Assembly: GCA_030739585.1 (NCBI GenBank)
Contig: JASLYX010000001.1
Location: forward strand, 186,001 to 250,000
DNA from: Candidatus Bathyarchaeota archaeon
GTDB taxonomy: Archaea > Thermoproteota > Bathyarchaeia > TCS64
Reading direction: 5' to 3'
Length of the DNA stretch: 64,000 bases
This document shows, in pieces, positions 1-7,834 of the stretch (within the stretch, counting starts at the first letter, position 1; every line of letters starts with the position of its first letter). The notes beneath the pieces are model-generated. The model saw nothing but the letters and a program-made list of their open reading frames with translations. It did not search any database and was not told where the DNA came from. The position numbers were made by a program, and so were the translations under genes.

Positions 1-219
1 CTCCAGGCTCTTCATTAAGCCCACGTGGGGGGGATCCTGGGTTACCGATCTGTCTTTATCCACTTCGTAGCCTGAGAACGTCTTCAGGTTCTTGTGTCCT
101 TTAAAATCAAACTCGTCCAATGTGACGAGGTCCCCCTCAAGTGTTAATATATGCCATTGGGATTTTAGACTCTCCTCGGCCTTGAGGGCCTCGGAGACGA
201 CTTCCTGCTTCTCACTCAT
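1..219 (-). CDS. thrS: Threonyl-tRNA synthetase, N-terminal part (cut by left window edge)
   Basis: Charges tRNA-Thr in the cytoplasm. The first 73 codons are present. They match the linker just before the class II catalytic core of archaeal ThrRS, including the DPPHVGLMKSLE stretch that corresponds to EPPHVKFIKEKE in methanogen enzymes. An in-frame TGA sits three codons before the ATG, so the protein starts here. It therefore has no room for the roughly 150-residue N-terminal editing domain found in most euryarchaeal ThrRS. This resembles the editing-less ThrRS-cat of some Crenarchaeota, where editing is done by a separate protein. The rest of the gene lies outside the window. Confidence 0.8.
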   Translation of the reverse strand, partial: MSEKQEVVSEALKAEESLKSQWHILTLEGDLVTLDEFDFKGHKNLKTFSGYEVDKDRSVTQDPPHVGLMKSLE

Positions 220-358
220 ACTTTTTCACCTGTCTCACATCGTATTTAGGTATGGCTAGTACCGCAGACTAGACATCTAGAACAGGCTGCCATTTGTAAG
301 GTTGCCGAGAACATAAAGATTGTAGACTCGAGTTGGTCAGGGTCTTATGACCTGTGCT

Positions 359-396
359 GATTGGCGGGAGTTCACTGTAGTCCGCTCCGGCCAATC
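359..396. terminator. Imperfect hairpin between dph6-like gene and thrS
   Basis: GATTGGCGGGAG (359-370) pairs with CTCCGGCCAATC (385-396) over 12 positions with one mismatch and a 14-nt loop. It lies about 25 bp past the stop codon of the leftward Dph6-like gene and upstream of thrS. It could end the first transcript or be part of the thrS leader. There is no following T-tract in the leftward direction, so the terminator role is only a guess. Confidence 0.3.
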
Positions 397-421
397 CTGA
401 TCAGGCCATCCTTTTCAATCT

Positions 422-1102
422 TTATACAATTCTGGGATTAGGAACTAATCTTGCCCTTTCTACAACGTAGCTGCCCCTAACCCCATCCCATTCATTTCGC
501 GCCTTGACTATCTCGAGTCTCTTCCTGAACCATGGGGCATCCACTACAAGGGTCTCCAACTCCCCTCCCTCTCCGCAGACATCGAAGCCGTAGCGCAGAC
601 CCAGCTCCTTAAGCTCAACGGCCGAATCCCAGTCCAAAACCCTACCTAGCCATCGCATATCAAGCCCCATTGCCGCTACTGTTGTCACCACGACCTTCAT
701 TCCCTCCTTGATAACCTCATCCAAGAGCTCTGGGCTGGGCCTCCCCCACAAAGGAGAGACGTGGGCAAGACCGAGTTCATTACATATAGCGTCAACCCGT
801 TCCTTTTGATAGCTCGATGCGATAGCTCCGGTGACGATTCCGTCGATATCCAAGACTCCAAGGGCCTGCTTTAGGTCCTGGAGCTCCTTCTCCTTCTCGC
901 CTCCAGATTCAACAGTAACCAGCTTGAGTTCCTGGGCCTCTGCTAGGAGGGGCACGAGATGTAAGTTCACGGTGTGGAACATCCAGCTGTCATCTCGTCT
1001 CGGATTAATAGTGACAAGGTACGCTAGCTCCCCCTCCTGGGAGGCGAGAAAGGTGGCATAGACGCTATCCTTGCCTCCGGAGAATAGCGATGCTAGGCGC
1101 AT
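422..1102 (-). CDS. dph6: Diphthine--ammonia ligase (Dph6 / MJ0570-type PP-loop ATPase)
   Basis: Predicted to carry out the last step of diphthamide synthesis on elongation factor 2, the ATP-dependent amidation of diphthine. The PP-loop motif SGGKDS is at residues 8-13. The C-terminal GEGGELETLVVDAP segment is typical of the Dph6/MJ0570 family. At 226 residues it is the usual length for the archaeal single-domain form. It starts with ATG directly before the PP-loop strand. It lies upstream of thrS on the same strand, with 200 bp between them holding a hairpin. An alternative is a related ATP-pyrophosphatase of unknown substrate, but the C-terminal signature favours Dph6. Confidence 0.85.
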   Translation of the reverse strand: MRLASLFSGGKDSVYATFLASQEGELAYLVTINPRRDDSWMFHTVNLHLVPLLAEAQELKLVTVESGGEKEKELQDLKQALGVLDIDGIVTGAIASSYQKERVDAICNELGLAHVSPLWGRPSPELLDEVIKEGMKVVVTTVAAMGLDMRWLGRVLDWDSAVELKELGLRYGFDVCGEGGELETLVVDAPWFRKRLEIVKARNEWDGVRGSYVVERARLVPNPRIV

Positions 1103-1275
1103 GATTACGGATGGTCTCCGTTGCGCCTATAAGAGTTGATCTCCTAGGCCTGTAGATGGATCGGAGGTGTCGACCGTTACCTGTTAATCATTGTGCGATT
1201 GAACTCCTTCACCTCGAGCCTATTTAGTCCCTACATCCGGACTAGGTCCAAGTTGTTTAATTTAGTGATTCATGT

Positions 1276-1290
1276 TGATAGTCACTATCA
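1276..1290. promoter_or_regulatory. Perfect 15-nt dyad upstream of the HtrA-like gene
   Basis: TGATAGTCACTATCA is a perfect inverted repeat of two 7-nt arms around one C. It lies in AT-rich DNA about 140 bp before the favoured start of the protease gene. Its position and symmetry suggest an operator for a dimeric regulator; no regulator is known for it. Confidence 0.35.
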
Positions 1291-1427
1291 TTCATCCTCA
1301 TTTAATCATATACTTTCATATGACGATATTAATTATTTGGGGGGGGACCTAATCCCAAATTCTATCGATTGTGATAGATAAGAGAGAATTTATTATACGA
1401 ATGGGACTTTGTTCTGGAGCATTCGGT

Positions 1428-2642
1428 ATGGGAGAGGAATGGTTTTACGAATCGAGGCGTGGCAGAAAGACAAGCCTCAGCTGGATACCCTTTTTTATAA
1501 TCGCCCTTGTGGTCATCAACGGCATAGTAATATCATTCTACGTCGGTAAGGCCAACAAAAAAGTGACTAGGCTCGAGGTGGATCTTGATGCCCTCGAGTT
1601 CCAACTAAACTCAGCCACCTACGAGATCGCGAGGCTCAGAGACTCAATCTCCATAGAGAACCAGGTGAACGCCTCTCGGAACCTAGGGCTTACACTGATC
1701 TATAACAACACCAGAAACTCAGTGGTCCTCATAGGGGTAAGCAGACCGGAGGGGAACGGCCAAGGATCGGGGTTCGTTTATGACATGGAGGGGAGAATAA
1801 TAACTAACAACCACGTCGTTGAGGACGCCGATGAGATCCAAGTCACATTCCTTGACGGGACCATAGTGGATGCCACGTTGGTGGGCACCGATCAATACTC
1901 TGATATGGCGGTGATCGATATCGACGTTCCTGAGTCTCTCTTGTTCCCCGTAACTTTTGCCCCCTCTTCGGAACTTTTGGTGGGTGAGCAGGTGATTGCG
2001 CTAGGTAACCCCTTCGGGCTTGAGAACACCATGACCCAGGGAATCGTGAGTGCGACTGGCCGCCAAATGGGGGCCCCAGGACGCTATGCAATAATAGACG
2101 TGATCCAGACGGACGCTGCAATCAACCCGGGAAACAGCGGGGGCCCCCTTCTGAACTCAGTGGGGAGTGTAGTTGGGATGAACACGGCCATCCTTAGCGA
2201 GACCGAGCAGTTCTCAGGGATAGGCTTCGCGATCCCCTCCGATACAATCCTCCGGGAAATCCCCCTTATTATCGAGGAAGGGGGATTCGACCATGCCTAT
2301 ATGGGCATCACCGGGACTGATCTCATGCCAGAAATCAAGGATCTCATGGGATTTGACGAAACCATCAAAGGCGTCCTCGTCACTGACCTCATTGAAGGGG
2401 GGCCTGCAGACACCTCTGGTCTTAGGGGGGGCACACATGAGGTGTCCCTCGACGGGTTCTTGGTAAGTATCGGGGGGGACGTAATCATTGGTATTGAGAA
2501 CACACCAGTCAGAAACTTCTATGACTTGATAGTGATCCTTGAGCGTAACTATAGACCAAACGAAGTGATCACTCTCACAGTAATCAGAGATAATGAGATG
2601 ATCGAGATAGATCTAGAGCTCGGGACAAGGCCCCATTCCTGA
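1428..2642 (+). CDS. Membrane-anchored HtrA/DegP-like serine protease (S1C) with PDZ domain
   Basis: Trypsin-fold protease likely acting on misfolded proteins outside the membrane. From the ATG at 1428 it is 404 residues. A short basic N-terminus is followed by a membrane segment, then a predicted coiled coil, then the protease domain. The triad is visible as H129 (NNHVVED), D159 (SDMAVID) and S237 (GNSGGPL), with spacing typical of the family. One PDZ domain occupies the C-terminal third. A GTG at 1371 and an ATG at 1401 are in frame, but GGAG at 1416-1419 is well placed only for 1428. The membrane anchor with the protease outside is the usual archaeal arrangement. Confidence 0.88.
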   Translation: MGEEWFYESRRGRKTSLSWIPFFIIALVVINGIVISFYVGKANKKVTRLEVDLDALEFQLNSATYEIARLRDSISIENQVNASRNLGLTLIYNNTRNSVVLIGVSRPEGNGQGSGFVYDMEGRIITNNHVVEDADEIQVTFLDGTIVDATLVGTDQYSDMAVIDIDVPESLLFPVTFAPSSELLVGEQVIALGNPFGLENTMTQGIVSATGRQMGAPGRYAIIDVIQTDAAINPGNSGGPLLNSVGSVVGMNTAILSETEQFSGIGFAIPSDTILREIPLIIEEGGFDHAYMGITGTDLMPEIKDLMGFDETIKGVLVTDLIEGGPADTSGLRGGTHEVSLDGFLVSIGGDVIIGIENTPVRNFYDLIVILERNYRPNEVITLTVIRDNEMIEIDLELGTRPHS

Positions 2643-2650
2643 TTAGTCCC

Positions 2651-2996
2651 CTAATCGAGGAACTGCCTCTCGCATTCGATCCATTTTATCCCAGTGACAT
2701 TCTGTTCGATCTGCTAAATTCCCCTGTAAGTTCCATCGTCGTCCTTAATGGCAAAATATCCGATGTACAAGAATCCGCCCGGTAGCTTATCTATAAATCT
2801 GCCACCTCTCTGATTGCGTTCTTGAATTTTTTCACTATCTTCTGAAGGATGCAGACGCTCACGTCCGTACCCTACAAATTATTAGGGGAGGCTAGATATC
2901 TCGCCTGGAAAGATCTGATCCTTCTTCCGGAGGTAGTGCATCTCAAGCTCTGAGAGGCGGGAGACTAGATCCACTAGAGGCTTTTTGTGTGTTGTG
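2651..2996 (-). pseudogene. Decayed DUF438 (hemerythrin-like plus PAS) gene
   Basis: One leftward reading frame, interrupted by stops, preserves two conserved parts of DUF438 proteins. The first is a hemerythrin-like helix (ELEMHYLRKKDQIFP). After a deletion and two adjacent TAA codons comes the PAS part (LHPSEDSEKIQE, then FLYIGYFAIKDDDGTYRG, an in-frame TAG, then QIEQNVTGIKW). Intact proteins of this family are about 400-500 residues; only about 110 codons remain, so a large internal stretch is gone. No start codon or complete domain survives. The strength of the match to the family's known C-terminus makes chance unlikely. Confidence 0.75.
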
Positions 2997-3120
2997 ACTG
3001 CCTCTTATTATGGACACCGCCCTAAATTACGCCCTCGTACTTTGAAGAGTTGGTGGAGAGAATCTCAATAAAGTGGGATGGTCCGTGAGTAGGTGTTCTA
3101 GTATATCTAGCGTGAACTGG

Positions 3121-4023
3121 TTAGTCGTTAAAGGCGGCCTCTAACTCCCTGAGCCGATTCCTAAGTGAGACTGTGGAGATCCCAGCTGCATCGGCCAGCT
3201 TTTTTTGGGTCATCTTTATCTTCAGGGGTTTGGACGCCATGTAAAGGGCTGCAGTGGCCATGGACCGAGGGTCCTTTCCGATGAGGAGTTTTTTATCGCC
3301 CGCTCGCTGGAGGATCTCAATGGTCTTTTTCTCGGTTTCGAGATCTATACCAAGGGATGCGGCTATCCTAGGCACGAACTTCATAGGGGTGTCCACGGGC
3401 ATCCTCAGCTTTAGGGATCTCACGAGGAGCCTGTATGTCCTTGAGATGTCCTTCACGGAACGCCCACTCACTTCAGATACGTTGGCTAGTGACTGGGGGA
3501 CCTTAGACTCCCTGCAAGCAGCGTAGATAGCTGCCGTGACGAAGTCTGATATGGTACGCCCCCTGATGAGGTCTTCCTTGAGGGCCCTCCTGTATATGAA
3601 GAGGGCCTTGTCCTTTATCCCCCGGGGAAGGTGGAGCCTGTCCGTATACCTTTCCGCCTCGACAGTCGCCTGATTGAGGTTGCGGACCTTGTTGTCATCA
3701 GACTTTGTTCTGAAATCAAACCTTCGGAGCCTCTTCCACTTTTGGAGCTGCTCGGGCGGGAGCCTGGATCCATTTGCGTCCCTGCCTTCTCTGAATCGGG
3801 TGTACATCCCCCCTTCGAAGGCAGAATAGGGGGTCGGGGTCGCCCTCTCCCTTGAGGAACTCTCGCCAAGAGTGAATGCCCGCCATTCAGGACCAAGGTC
3901 AACGATGTCGTCAGAGCGTACCAAACCACATTTGGTGCAGACGGTCTCCCCGTTAACCCCATCGTGAATCAACTCTGAGCCATCGCAGACGTTGCACGAT
4001 GGTTGTTGGTGTATTACCTCCAT
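3121..4023 (-). CDS. tfb: Transcription initiation factor TFB
   Basis: Archaeal TFIIB homologue that bridges TBP-bound promoter DNA and RNA polymerase. An N-terminal zinc ribbon (CNVCDG and CTKCGLV) is followed by the B-reader/linker region and two cyclin-like repeats. The last helix-turn-helix (KKLADAAGISTVSLRNR) is the BRE-contacting element. From the ATG at 4023 it is 300 residues, normal for TFB. An ATG at 4047 is also in frame, but GGAGATGAG just before 4023 favours the downstream start. It overlaps the end of the upstream small gene by about 10 nt, so the two are probably co-transcribed and translationally coupled. Confidence 0.95.
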   Translation of the reverse strand: MEVIHQQPSCNVCDGSELIHDGVNGETVCTKCGLVRSDDIVDLGPEWRAFTLGESSSRERATPTPYSAFEGGMYTRFREGRDANGSRLPPEQLQKWKRLRRFDFRTKSDDNKVRNLNQATVEAERYTDRLHLPRGIKDKALFIYRRALKEDLIRGRTISDFVTAAIYAACRESKVPQSLANVSEVSGRSVKDISRTYRLLVRSLKLRMPVDTPMKFVPRIAASLGIDLETEKKTIEILQRAGDKKLLIGKDPRSMATAALYMASKPLKIKMTQKKLADAAGISTVSLRNRLRELEAAFND

Positions 4024-4361
4024 GATCTCATCTCCTCTGATTTCCATTCTGTGGATTCATACTTATCTCCCTGTTCCAGAGTCAGTTCCTCTAGATCTGG
4101 ATTGCTTTGCTTCAGAGCGCGTCTGTAGCCGTGATTCTCGGGTGGGCGTTCGATTTGGTCCATCGTTTCTGGTTTCACCATTATAAAGATGGATCCACCT
4201 CTGTCTAGGTGGAGGAAGAACTCCTCAAAATCTATGCTGCTCGCCTCCCTAAAAGTTACGTCATCGTCTTCGGAGCCGAGATACAGGAGGGAAAGGTTCG
4301 TGTCAGCCCAGGTTACCGTGGGCCATAGCCGCTCCTTTCCCTTAATTACTAGGGTCTTCAT
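4014..4361 (-). CDS. Small acidic protein of unknown function upstream of TFB
   Basis: About 115 residues, not recognised. It has a short beta-rich N-terminus (MKTLVIKGKERLWPTVTW), an acidic middle (SEDDD, then FEEFFLHLDRGGS) and a charged C-terminal tail. AAGGAGGTG lies 9 nt before the ATG at 4361, which decides this start over the ATG at 4382. It shares the TFB transcript and its last codons overlap the TFB start. The coupling suggests a role tied to transcription or to TFB level, but that is inference from position only. No cysteines, membrane segments or known motifs were seen. Confidence 0.65.
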   Translation of the reverse strand: MKTLVIKGKERLWPTVTWADTNLSLLYLGSEDDDVTFREASSIDFEEFFLHLDRGGSIFIMVKPETMDQIERPPENHGYRRALKQSNPDLEELTLEQGDKYESTEWKSEEMRSWR

Positions 4362-4410
4362 AGGCTTACACACCTCCTTCATACTACGTTTAGGATAATC
4401 TTAAATATGT

Positions 4411-4424
4411 AACAAATGTTTGTT
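4411..4424. promoter_or_regulatory. Dyad 1 in the TFB / TrmB-like divergent promoter
   Basis: AACAAATGTTTGTT is an inverted repeat of two perfect 6-nt arms around TG. It lies midway between the two divergent genes and 4 nt from a second dyad that shares the sequence ATGTTTGT. It is a likely operator, possibly for the adjacent TrmB-like regulator. Confidence 0.45.
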
Positions 4425-4427
4425 CAT

Positions 4428-4442
4428 AATGTTTGTAACATT
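4428..4442. promoter_or_regulatory. Dyad 2 in the TFB / TrmB-like divergent promoter
   Basis: AATGTTTGTAACATT is an inverted repeat of two perfect 6-nt arms around TGT. It lies just upstream of a TATA-like stretch (catatatt, about 4450-4457) that could serve the rightward gene. Together with dyad 1 it gives two sites spaced about one and a half helical turns apart, centre to centre. Confidence 0.45.
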
Positions 4443-4493
4443 AGTTCGTACATATATTGAAATTACTGACTATCAGTTGGAGATAATGAGAAT

Positions 4494-6128
4494 ATGGCAC
4501 TAAATAGCCTCAGCGAGAAGCTCATAAACTTCGGCTTCACAAAAGAGGAAGCGGAGGTATACGTCTTCCTCTCCTCCATGGGTCCCTCTCCTGCCAGAGT
4601 GGTCTCCCGGAGATTCGACGTCAACAGAATGAGGGCGTACCGTACACTAAAGTCCCTAGAGGACAAGGGGCTAGTGGAGAGGGTTATTGGGAGACCAATG
4701 CGTTTCGTAGCAAATCCCCTCCAAGAGGCCCTGGGCAGGTACATCGATGGGTTCCGAGAGAGACTCACCCTCCTCGAGGCCCGAGAGGAGGAAATTGTAG
4801 AGGACTGGACCCGGATCTCTGAGGCAACCAGCAAACAGGCGGAAGAGCCCCGGTTCAGGATCTTCGAGGGGAGGCAGCAGATCTATGAGCTCCTAATCCA
4901 GATGTTCGAGAGAGCCAGAGGCGAGGTCTGCATTGTGACCACAAAGAGGGACCTCTACCGCCTCTCCCTCATGGGTATCGACGATAGGCTCAGGGCGGCC
5001 CACAACGAGGGCATCAGCGTGAGAGTGCTCACCCAGGTGGAGGGCCCAGATTTCGCCGAGATGGAGTCTTTTAGAGACTTTGCCAATATTCGCCACGTCC
5101 CTCTCCCGACCCCAGTACGGTTTGTGACCATTGACGAGAGGGAGACACTGACGACCACGTCTATGGAGGACACCATGAGCCTTACCACCCATGAAGATGC
5201 AGGGCTTTGGACCAACGCACCAAGCTATAACTCAGCGATGAAGATCTTCTTTGACGCCCTATGGAAACTAGCCACTAAGGCCAGCGTAATTATGGAGGCA
5301 TTCCAGACAGGGATAACCCCCCAGGAGATCAAGACTGATCAGGACTTCCAGGAAACCTTCCTATCAATGATAACCAAGAGCAGAAAATCTGTGAATATTA
5401 TGACGAGTAAGATCAGCGATCTTCCCTTCACTATGGAGGAGATAAAAGGGGACATCGGGGAGAGGGCTGATGTTAGGATCATAACTCACTTGGATTTGGA
5501 CGGTCTCAGGGATACAGACGAGTTCTTCAAGGAGGCGGACGTCAAGCATAGCCTAAGCCCCTTCGACCTCCAGCTCCTTCTTGTCGACGAGAAAGAGGCA
5601 CTTATGAATATCCCATCATTACAAAGGCTAGATAGGGCGGTTTGGTCGAACTTGGATCCCTATGTCGATACGTTGATGAGAGTCTTCGAAGACTATTGGA
5701 CCCAGGGGGAGCCCGCTGATAACATCATATCGAGGCTAACCTCTCAGAGAGATTACCTAAAGAACCTGAACGAGGTAAAAACGGCTATGGAATTGACGGG
5801 ATGGCAAGTCAAGTCCGCGGGAGTATTGAACGGTCAATCAGGCGTCGAACATACGTTCAACCTTTTAGCATCTAATCCTAGGGATCCTGAGCATGTACTG
5901 GCCATAGATGTCCTCCTCGAAGATACAGCGTTCAACCACATTATCCGACTTGGCGCGAGGAAAATGGATCTAAAGCCCCAGACCCTAATACTTGTATCCC
6001 GCAAAAGATTCGGGAAACAGGAGGCGGAGTTGGCTCAGCTATACGGTATCGAGCTGGTTTACAACGAGAACGCTGAAAATCTTGCTAAACAGATAACGCG
6101 CACGCTATGGCCAAAAGTCCTTCGGTAA
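4494..6128 (+). CDS. TrmB-like transcription regulator fused to PLD-like and nuclease-like domains
   Basis: A 544-residue protein. Residues 1-75 form a TrmB-type winged helix (NFGFTKEEAEVYVFLSSMG). A coiled coil follows, then a TrmB-type PLD-like effector domain (about 115-265) and a second related domain (about 275-400). The last 130 residues carry GVEHTFNLLAS (450-460) and AIDVLL (470-475), a pattern like archaeal restriction-endonuclease-like (PD-D/E-XK fold) domains. Ordinary TrmB proteins end after the effector domain at about 250-350 residues, so the C-terminal module is an addition. It is divergent from the TFB operon over a promoter with two dyads, which suggests autoregulation. The ligand is unknown. 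The N-terminal part is secure, the nuclease assignment less so. Confidence 0.8.
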   Translation: MALNSLSEKLINFGFTKEEAEVYVFLSSMGPSPARVVSRRFDVNRMRAYRTLKSLEDKGLVERVIGRPMRFVANPLQEALGRYIDGFRERLTLLEAREEEIVEDWTRISEATSKQAEEPRFRIFEGRQQIYELLIQMFERARGEVCIVTTKRDLYRLSLMGIDDRLRAAHNEGISVRVLTQVEGPDFAEMESFRDFANIRHVPLPTPVRFVTIDERETLTTTSMEDTMSLTTHEDAGLWTNAPSYNSAMKIFFDALWKLATKASVIMEAFQTGITPQEIKTDQDFQETFLSMITKSRKSVNIMTSKISDLPFTMEEIKGDIGERADVRIITHLDLDGLRDTDEFFKEADVKHSLSPFDLQLLLVDEKEALMNIPSLQRLDRAVWSNLDPYVDTLMRVFEDYWTQGEPADNIISRLTSQRDYLKNLNEVKTAMELTGWQVKSAGVLNGQSGVEHTFNLLASNPRDPEHVLAIDVLLEDTAFNHIIRLGARKMDLKPQTLILVSRKRFGKQEAELAQLYGIELVYNENAENLAKQITRTLWPKVLR

Positions 6129-6196
6129 TTATGTGGAAGAAAGCATGAATCTGGGTGGGCTGTTAATCAGGAACTACAATCACTCTAAATCAAAAA

Positions 6197-6206
6197 TCGC
6201 GCGCGA
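6197..6206. repeat. CG-alternating palindrome TCGCGCGCGA
   Basis: A perfect 10-nt palindrome 70 bp after the TrmB-like gene, in an otherwise AT-rich spacer. Similar blocks of three to four CG steps recur in other intergenic spaces of this window, for example at 6786-6793, 20278-20285 and 51158-51166. Confidence 0.5.
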
Positions 6207-6399
6207 GAAAATCCCTTCACCCTGCGTTTAGGAAAAACGCTTCAAAGGGACCATTGTCTTCTTTACAATGAATAATTACCTCCGACCCCACGAGACCATG
6301 GAGGCTCTGCTAGAATCGCTGCCATTCATTGACACTATACTAATTGCATTAGTTTCGGATGTCTCGGGTGTTGAGCATGATATCTTTACTTTCCACGGG

Positions 6400-6747
6400 T
6401 TAGCTGATAATAGTCTTAATGTTTTCTGGATTAGACCTACGGGGGTCGCTAAGATAGATCTCATGATGGTATCCCCTCATCCTGTATCCCTCATTCATGA
6501 TGAACTCTTGGAGTCTCATAATGGTGGGGTTTTCTTCATTGTAAGGGCTCCTGTGCATGATTTGGGCGCAAAGCCCCTCATGGAAAATCTCCAAGACGGC
6601 AAGGTCAATGGTTGACCCCCTCTTCTCCCTGACCTCAGACCGGACCTCCTTTAACATCCCCATATTTACAAAGTCGGGCTGCCTGATCATGGACTTCCAG
6701 TACCACGAAATAAACTGTAATATTGTACCTCTTTGGTGTAATTGCAT
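6400..6747 (-). pseudogene. C-terminal fragment of a GyrI-like (effector-binding) domain protein
   Basis: The frame gives the C-terminal half of a GyrI-like small-molecule-binding protein: a MIRQPDFV segment, then FHEGLCAQIMHRSPYNEE, then the signature HHEIYLSDPRRS near the end. Whole proteins of this type are about 200-210 residues; only the last 115 or so are here. The first residues before MIRQP do not match the family, and no strong ribosome site precedes the ATG. The missing N-terminal part may be the fragment at 7835-8077 on the same strand. It could still be made as a short protein, but loss of function is more likely. Confidence 0.75.
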
Positions 6748-6785
6748 CTAGGACTAAATAGAAAGGGAAGTGCCCAATCATTTAA

Positions 6786-6793
6786 GCGCGCGC
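6786..6793. repeat. CG-alternating palindrome GCGCGCGC
   Basis: A perfect 8-nt palindrome in the short spacer between the GyrI-like C-terminal fragment and the zinc-ribbon fragment. It belongs to the same class as the block at 6197. Confidence 0.4.
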
Positions 6794-6803
6794 AAGGTTT
6801 TTC

Positions 6804-7121
6804 TTAGTTTCTACGTTGCCTACGTTCCCTGTAGCAATAAGGACAACCAGTACCACGTGTCCTGCTTTTTACCATTGCTTCCCATTCATGCCCTCGGCTG
6901 CATCTCCACCAGACCTTCTTACCACTTCCTGGAGTAACCTGAGCTGGCGTCAAATCCCCATTCTTGATTGGATGCCATTCCTTGGCTAGCTCAGGGTTTC
7001 TGTCTGCCAGGCTTCCGACTCTTCTCCTTGATGTATCCGTTATGGAGCATCCATTCCATGTTCTCGTCTGATTTTTCCTTAGGAGTATAGCCATACAGAT
7101 CCTTGGATCGTTTGATGACAA
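6804..7121 (-). CDS. Zinc-ribbon protein, single DUF4379-type repeat (possibly truncated)
   Basis: The C-terminal 60 residues match one repeat of treble-clef/zinc-ribbon proteins: SLADRNPELAKEWHP, then GSGKKVWWRCSRGHEWEA, then TGCPYCYRER. The two CxxC/CxxH-like pairs (RCSRGHEW and CPYC) should bind zinc. In known proteins this unit occurs several times in tandem, often in proteins linked to DNA or homing endonucleases; here there is only one. The first 35 residues do not match anything and no clear ribosome site is seen, so this may be the tail of a longer decayed gene. It sits among other gene fragments. Confidence 0.5.
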   Translation of the reverse strand: MSSNDPRICMAILLRKNQTRTWNGCSITDTSRRRVGSLADRNPELAKEWHPIKNGDLTPAQVTPGSGKKVWWRCSRGHEWEAMVKSRTRGTGCPYCYRERRQRRN

Positions 7122-7296
7122 TATCGGTGGTACTGTTCTTCCCTTATTCAGAATTCAGACTCTTTATCGCGACTGTATCCTAGAAACGTTACTGATAAAT
7201 AAGGCGCAAGTCTCCAGCACGTACAAGAGCGGGGCATGCGGGAATGAACGAAAGCATCTTGGCACCCTGCGCTGAACACCGTGCGAGGCTTCAATA

Positions 7297-7560
7297 ATGA
7301 ATGATAGAAAAGGTTTGATTCTGAGTTACCGAAGAGGAGAGCATGCCCAGTATACCAATCAATGCCTGATGAGAGTCATAGATTCAGGGCAGTCAGATGC
7401 GAATCGGATGGTTGGACTGAGGGTAGGATGGCCTCTTAGTGAACCAAAGATATATGGAAAGATCGTTGGCACCCACGGTAAGAAAGGAGTTTTGAGGGTC
7501 AAATTCAAGAAAGGTCTTCCTGGGCAAGCCTTAGGCACTCATGTCAAGATCGTTAAATGA
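7297..7560 (+). CDS. rpl35ae: Ribosomal protein eL33 (L35Ae)
   Basis: Large-subunit ribosomal protein of 87 residues, the normal length. The start of the domain (GLILSYRRGEHAQYTNQ), the central IYGKIVGTHGKKGVLRVKF and the end LPGQALGTHVKIV are the family's conserved blocks. GAGG lies a few bases before the ATG. It stands alone on the plus strand between fragments of leftward genes, and its frame is intact, so it appears to be a working gene in a decaying neighbourhood. Confidence 0.9.
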   Translation: MNDRKGLILSYRRGEHAQYTNQCLMRVIDSGQSDANRMVGLRVGWPLSEPKIYGKIVGTHGKKGVLRVKFKKGLPGQALGTHVKIVK

Positions 7561-7834
7561 GATTAAAACGTGGACAAGACTGTCCGTATGCCCCTCATTG
7601 ACTATAATGAGTCGCATGAATAGTTGATCAGAGTTGACAAAGAACCCTGACTTTTCAGATTAGAGACCCTTTGTCCATGAAATTATTAAAAGAAGGGAAA
7701 TGTCCGTGGTAGCTCTATCAAGGCTTAGTGCTACAATATACCTTACAATATCAACAATTATCGGTGACATTATGAATAATAAACAGGATTTAACAAACGG
7801 TCTGGACTAGGTGGTTGAGGAGTAACTCTTCCCC

